A stretch of DNA of 64,000 nucleotides from Asticcacaulis taihuensis (GTDB taxonomy: Bacteria > Pseudomonadota > Alphaproteobacteria > Caulobacterales > Caulobacteraceae), in assembly GCF_900100255.1 (NCBI RefSeq), contig NZ_FMTS01000003.1, positions 248,001-312,000 on the forward strand. The letters run 5' to 3'. The position numbers and the translations under genes were made by a program. Of this stretch, positions 62,270 to 64,000 are shown piece by piece. Numbering within the stretch: position 1 is the stretch's first letter; each line of letters opens with the position of its first letter. Below the pieces are notes generated by a model. The model was not told the DNA's origin. It did no database searches and saw only the letters and a list, made by a program, of their open reading frames with translations.

Positions 62270-62674
62270 ATGTTGAATATCGTTCTCGTCATGCTGGGCG
62301 GTGCCTTTGGGGCGGCCTGCCGTTATCTGCTGGGTCGCGCCTCCGCCGGTTGGTGGACCGGTGAGGGCTGGCCGCTCAACCAGTGGCCGGTCAGTACGTT
62401 TCTGGCCAATATCATCGGCGGCCTGCTGATGGGGCTCCTGATGGGGCTTTTGCTGGGACCGCTCAAGGGCATGTTCGATACCGAACGCGCCCGCCTGCTG
62501 CTGGGTGTCGGCGTTCTTGGCGGCTTCACCACCTTCTCCTCGTTTTCGCTGGAAACGGTACAGATGCTGGAGCGCCGCGCCTATGGCCTGGCCGCGAGCT
62601 ATGTCTCGCTGTCGGTCATCCTGTCCATCGCCGCCGTGATGGCCGGCCTGTTCCTGATACGGAAGTTCTCATGA
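62270..62674 (+). CDS. crcB: Fluoride exporter CrcB/Fluc
   Basis: This 134-residue small membrane protein has four helices and works as a dual-topology dimer exporting fluoride. The start at 62270 (MLNIVLVMLGGAFGAACRYL) gives the classic N-terminus. The core GWPLNQWPVSTFLANIIGGL (the conserved Asn in the NxxGGL segment) and LLGVGVLGGFTTFSSFSLE (with the TTFSSF that forms the fluoride path) are intact. A GTG at 62246 would add eight residues. A GGGGT-AAT-ACCCC hairpin lies just before the start. No fluoride riboswitch sequence is seen. Its stop overlaps the rluC start (ATGA). Confidence 0.96.
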   Translation: MLNIVLVMLGGAFGAACRYLLGRASAGWWTGEGWPLNQWPVSTFLANIIGGLLMGLLMGLLLGPLKGMFDTERARLLLGVGVLGGFTTFSSFSLETVQMLERRAYGLAASYVSLSVILSIAAVMAGLFLIRKFS

Positions 62675-63675
62675 GTAAAGACGTCAAGACCCTCTACATT
62701 ACCGATGGCGAGGACGGCATCCGCGTCGACCGCTTCTTCAAACGCCGGTGGCCGCATATCAACCATGTACAGCTCAACAAGCTGCTGCGTTCCGGCCAGG
62801 TGCGCGTCGATGGCGGTCGGGTGAAGGCCGATACGCGCCTCGCCACCGGCCAGACCATCCGCGTCCCGCCGCTGCCGGAGGCGCCCGATGTCGACCAGCA
62901 AAAGCGCGAGCGCGCCATGCTGTCGCCACAGGAAATCCGCTTCGCTCATTCGCTGGTGCTCTATGAAGATGAGGACGTCATTGCCCTCAACAAGCCCTCT
63001 GGCCTGGCCGTGCAGGGCGGCACCAAGACTAAGAACCATATCGACCGCCTGCTGTCGGCCTGGGGCGAGGGGCTGGAACGTCCGCGCCTGGTCCACCGCC
63101 TCGACCGCGATACCTCCGGCGTGTTGCTGCTGGGCAAGAGCCCGCAGGCCGCTGCGCGCCTGTCCGGTGCCTTCGCGAAGCGCCGTGCCAACAAGACCTA
63201 CTGGGCGCTGGTCGTCGGCAATCCCAAGCCGGAAGATGGCTATATCGATACGCCGCTGGTCAAGAAGGGCTTTCATGACCGCGAGATCGTTCAGCCGGCC
63301 GAACCGAACGAGCCGGGCGCTGAGGTGGCCGAGACGGAATATGTCACCATTTCCCGCGCCGGTCCGCGCGTCGCCTGGATGGCCCTGCGTCCGCATACCG
63401 GCCGTACCCACCAGTTGCGCGCCCATATGCAGGCCATCGGCCATTCGATCCTCGGCGATCCGAAATACGGAAGCGAGGAGAGCCAGTCGCTGTCGGCCGG
63501 CCTGCAACTGCAACTGCATCACCGTCGTATCGAGCTGCCGCACCCGACCAATGGTACGCTGATCGTCGAGGCGCCGCTCGATCCGGTCATCCAGGCCGGT
63601 TTCGACCGCTTCGGCTTCGATGAGCACGAGGCCGAGACCGATCCGTTTGCCAAGCAGAAAAAGAAGAAAAGATGA
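62671..63675 (+). CDS. rluC: Pseudouridine synthase, RluC/RluA family
   Basis: This 334-residue enzyme converts uridines to pseudouridine in 23S rRNA. The start MSKDVKTLYITDGEDGIRVD follows an ATGA overlap with crcB. An N-terminal S4 RNA-binding domain (about 1-70: NKLLRSGQVRVDGGRVKADT) precedes the catalytic domain with the motif LVHRLDRDTSGVLLLGKSPQ (catalytic Asp near residue 148) and WMALRPHTGRTHQLRAHMQA. The tail is basic (KQKKKKR). The HAD gene starts inside its last four bases, an order shared with other Caulobacterales (recollection). Confidence 0.95.
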   Translation: MSKDVKTLYITDGEDGIRVDRFFKRRWPHINHVQLNKLLRSGQVRVDGGRVKADTRLATGQTIRVPPLPEAPDVDQQKRERAMLSPQEIRFAHSLVLYEDEDVIALNKPSGLAVQGGTKTKNHIDRLLSAWGEGLERPRLVHRLDRDTSGVLLLGKSPQAAARLSGAFAKRRANKTYWALVVGNPKPEDGYIDTPLVKKGFHDREIVQPAEPNEPGAEVAETEYVTISRAGPRVAWMALRPHTGRTHQLRAHMQAIGHSILGDPKYGSEESQSLSAGLQLQLHHRRIELPHPTNGTLIVEAPLDPVIQAGFDRFGFDEHEAETDPFAKQKKKKR

Positions 63676-64000
63676 GCTTGCGTCTCGCCGTATTCGATGT
63701 TGACGGCACATTGATCGATAGCCGCTCAAGCATCTTCCGGGCAGCGGTCGAGGCTGCCCATGCGAGCAATATTGATCCGCCGACCTATGACCAAGTGCGC
63801 GCCATTGTCGGTGTGTCGCTGTTCGACGCCCTGGCGATGATGCGTCCCGATCTCGATAACGAAACCATCGCCGCCTATACGCATGAATTCCAGCAGGCAT
63901 TCCTGCGCTTCCACGCCGATCCGGATTTCAGCGAAGACCTCTATCTCGACGCCGAGGAGACCCTGCGCGCGCTGAAGGCCGAGGGCTGGCTGATCGGCAT
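63672..64000 (+). CDS. HAD-family hydrolase (phosphoglycolate-phosphatase-like), 3' end outside window
   Basis: This is the first ~109 residues of a gene that overlaps the rluC stop by four bases (ATGA). HAD motif I is seen at once: LAVFDVDGTLIDSRSSIFRA (nucleophile Asp9). The following helical cap segment (YDQVRAIVGVSLFDALAMMR) fits the HAD-IA group (phosphoglycolate phosphatase and relatives). Motifs II-IV lie beyond the window, so the substrate is open. It is probably in one operon with crcB and rluC. Confidence 0.92.
   Translation, partial: MSLRLAVFDVDGTLIDSRSSIFRAAVEAAHASNIDPPTYDQVRAIVGVSLFDALAMMRPDLDNETIAAYTHEFQQAFLRFHADPDFSEDLYLDAEETLRALKAEGWLIG

Overview
The window is about 64 kb of GC-rich DNA from an alphaproteobacterium of the Caulobacterales, most likely an Asticcacaulis-like or related plant-polysaccharide-degrading genus (inference, no 16S here). 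The support is a MipZ division-site ATPase, a single-chain PurL with separate PurS and PurQ, a DUF1476-type F1 ATPase inhibitor (zeta) gene, ClpS next to ClpA, a phasin, an S11 D,D-carboxypeptidase with a SPOR domain, perfect CtrA-type boxes (TTAA-N7-TTAA) in intergenic DNA, and many secreted glycoside hydrolases. I see no rRNA, tRNA, CRISPR array, transposase or prophage block. Coding density is high.

Layout. 1-5.2 kb is a pectin/hexuronate-type locus: an enolase-superfamily dehydratase (cut by the window edge), a divergent FCD-type GntR regulator, a Tat-exported GH28 polygalacturonase and a secreted beta-helix enzyme translationally coupled to it. 5.4-9.6 kb holds a SYLF-domain protein, an MFS transporter, OsmC and a GT-C glycosyltransferase. 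9.6-16.1 kb is a leftward series: GH31 glucosidase/xylosidase, type-B carboxylesterase and a DUF1905 protein behind a LacI-type operator palindrome, then a phosphocholine-specific phospholipase C. 16.2-29.3 kb carries a GH19 lysozyme/chitinase-like enzyme, two chemoreceptors, the glutathione-dependent formaldehyde pathway (frmA, fghA), a ParDE toxin-antitoxin pair beside an AT-rich unknown gene, a CorC/HlyC protein, and a ferritin-like/4Fe-4S/double-CDGSH fusion protein.

29.5-41.7 kb is mostly core metabolism: rpsD, grxD, purL, purQ, purS, purC, the zeta subunit and purB. The purine cluster is interrupted between purQ and purL by two rightward genes, one of them an AT-rich unknown with an internal duplication. 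41.9-47.1 kb holds a repeat-rich peptidoglycan-binding protein and a GH2 enzyme with two small unknown genes. 47.1-56 kb is cell-cycle and proteostasis: radC with a coupled 55-residue gene, map, mipZ with a membrane J-protein, the SPOR carboxypeptidase, phasin, clpS and clpA. 56-64 kb has two related DUF4153-type genes on either side of an LLM oxidoreductase, then a histidine phosphatase, a HIT hydrolase, crcB, an RluC-type pseudouridine synthase and a HAD hydrolase cut by the window edge.

The most distinctive layer is non-coding. At least eight palindromic or inverted-repeat elements sit in gaps between genes. They fall into three or four families: CACGAAT-type, ATCTGCGTAATCTG-type, CCTCCCCTC/GAGGGGAGG-type and a CCTCCC...GTGGGGTTTCTTGCTT type. 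Some are nested in one another, which suggests non-autonomous REP/MITE-like elements. Candidate new biology is in the fused iron-sulfur/ferritin-like protein, the unknown genes inserted in the purine cluster, the small radC-coupled gene, the mipZ-J-protein operon under a CtrA box, and enzyme relatives that lack catalytic residues (the aldo/keto reductase and 2OG oxygenase homologues).
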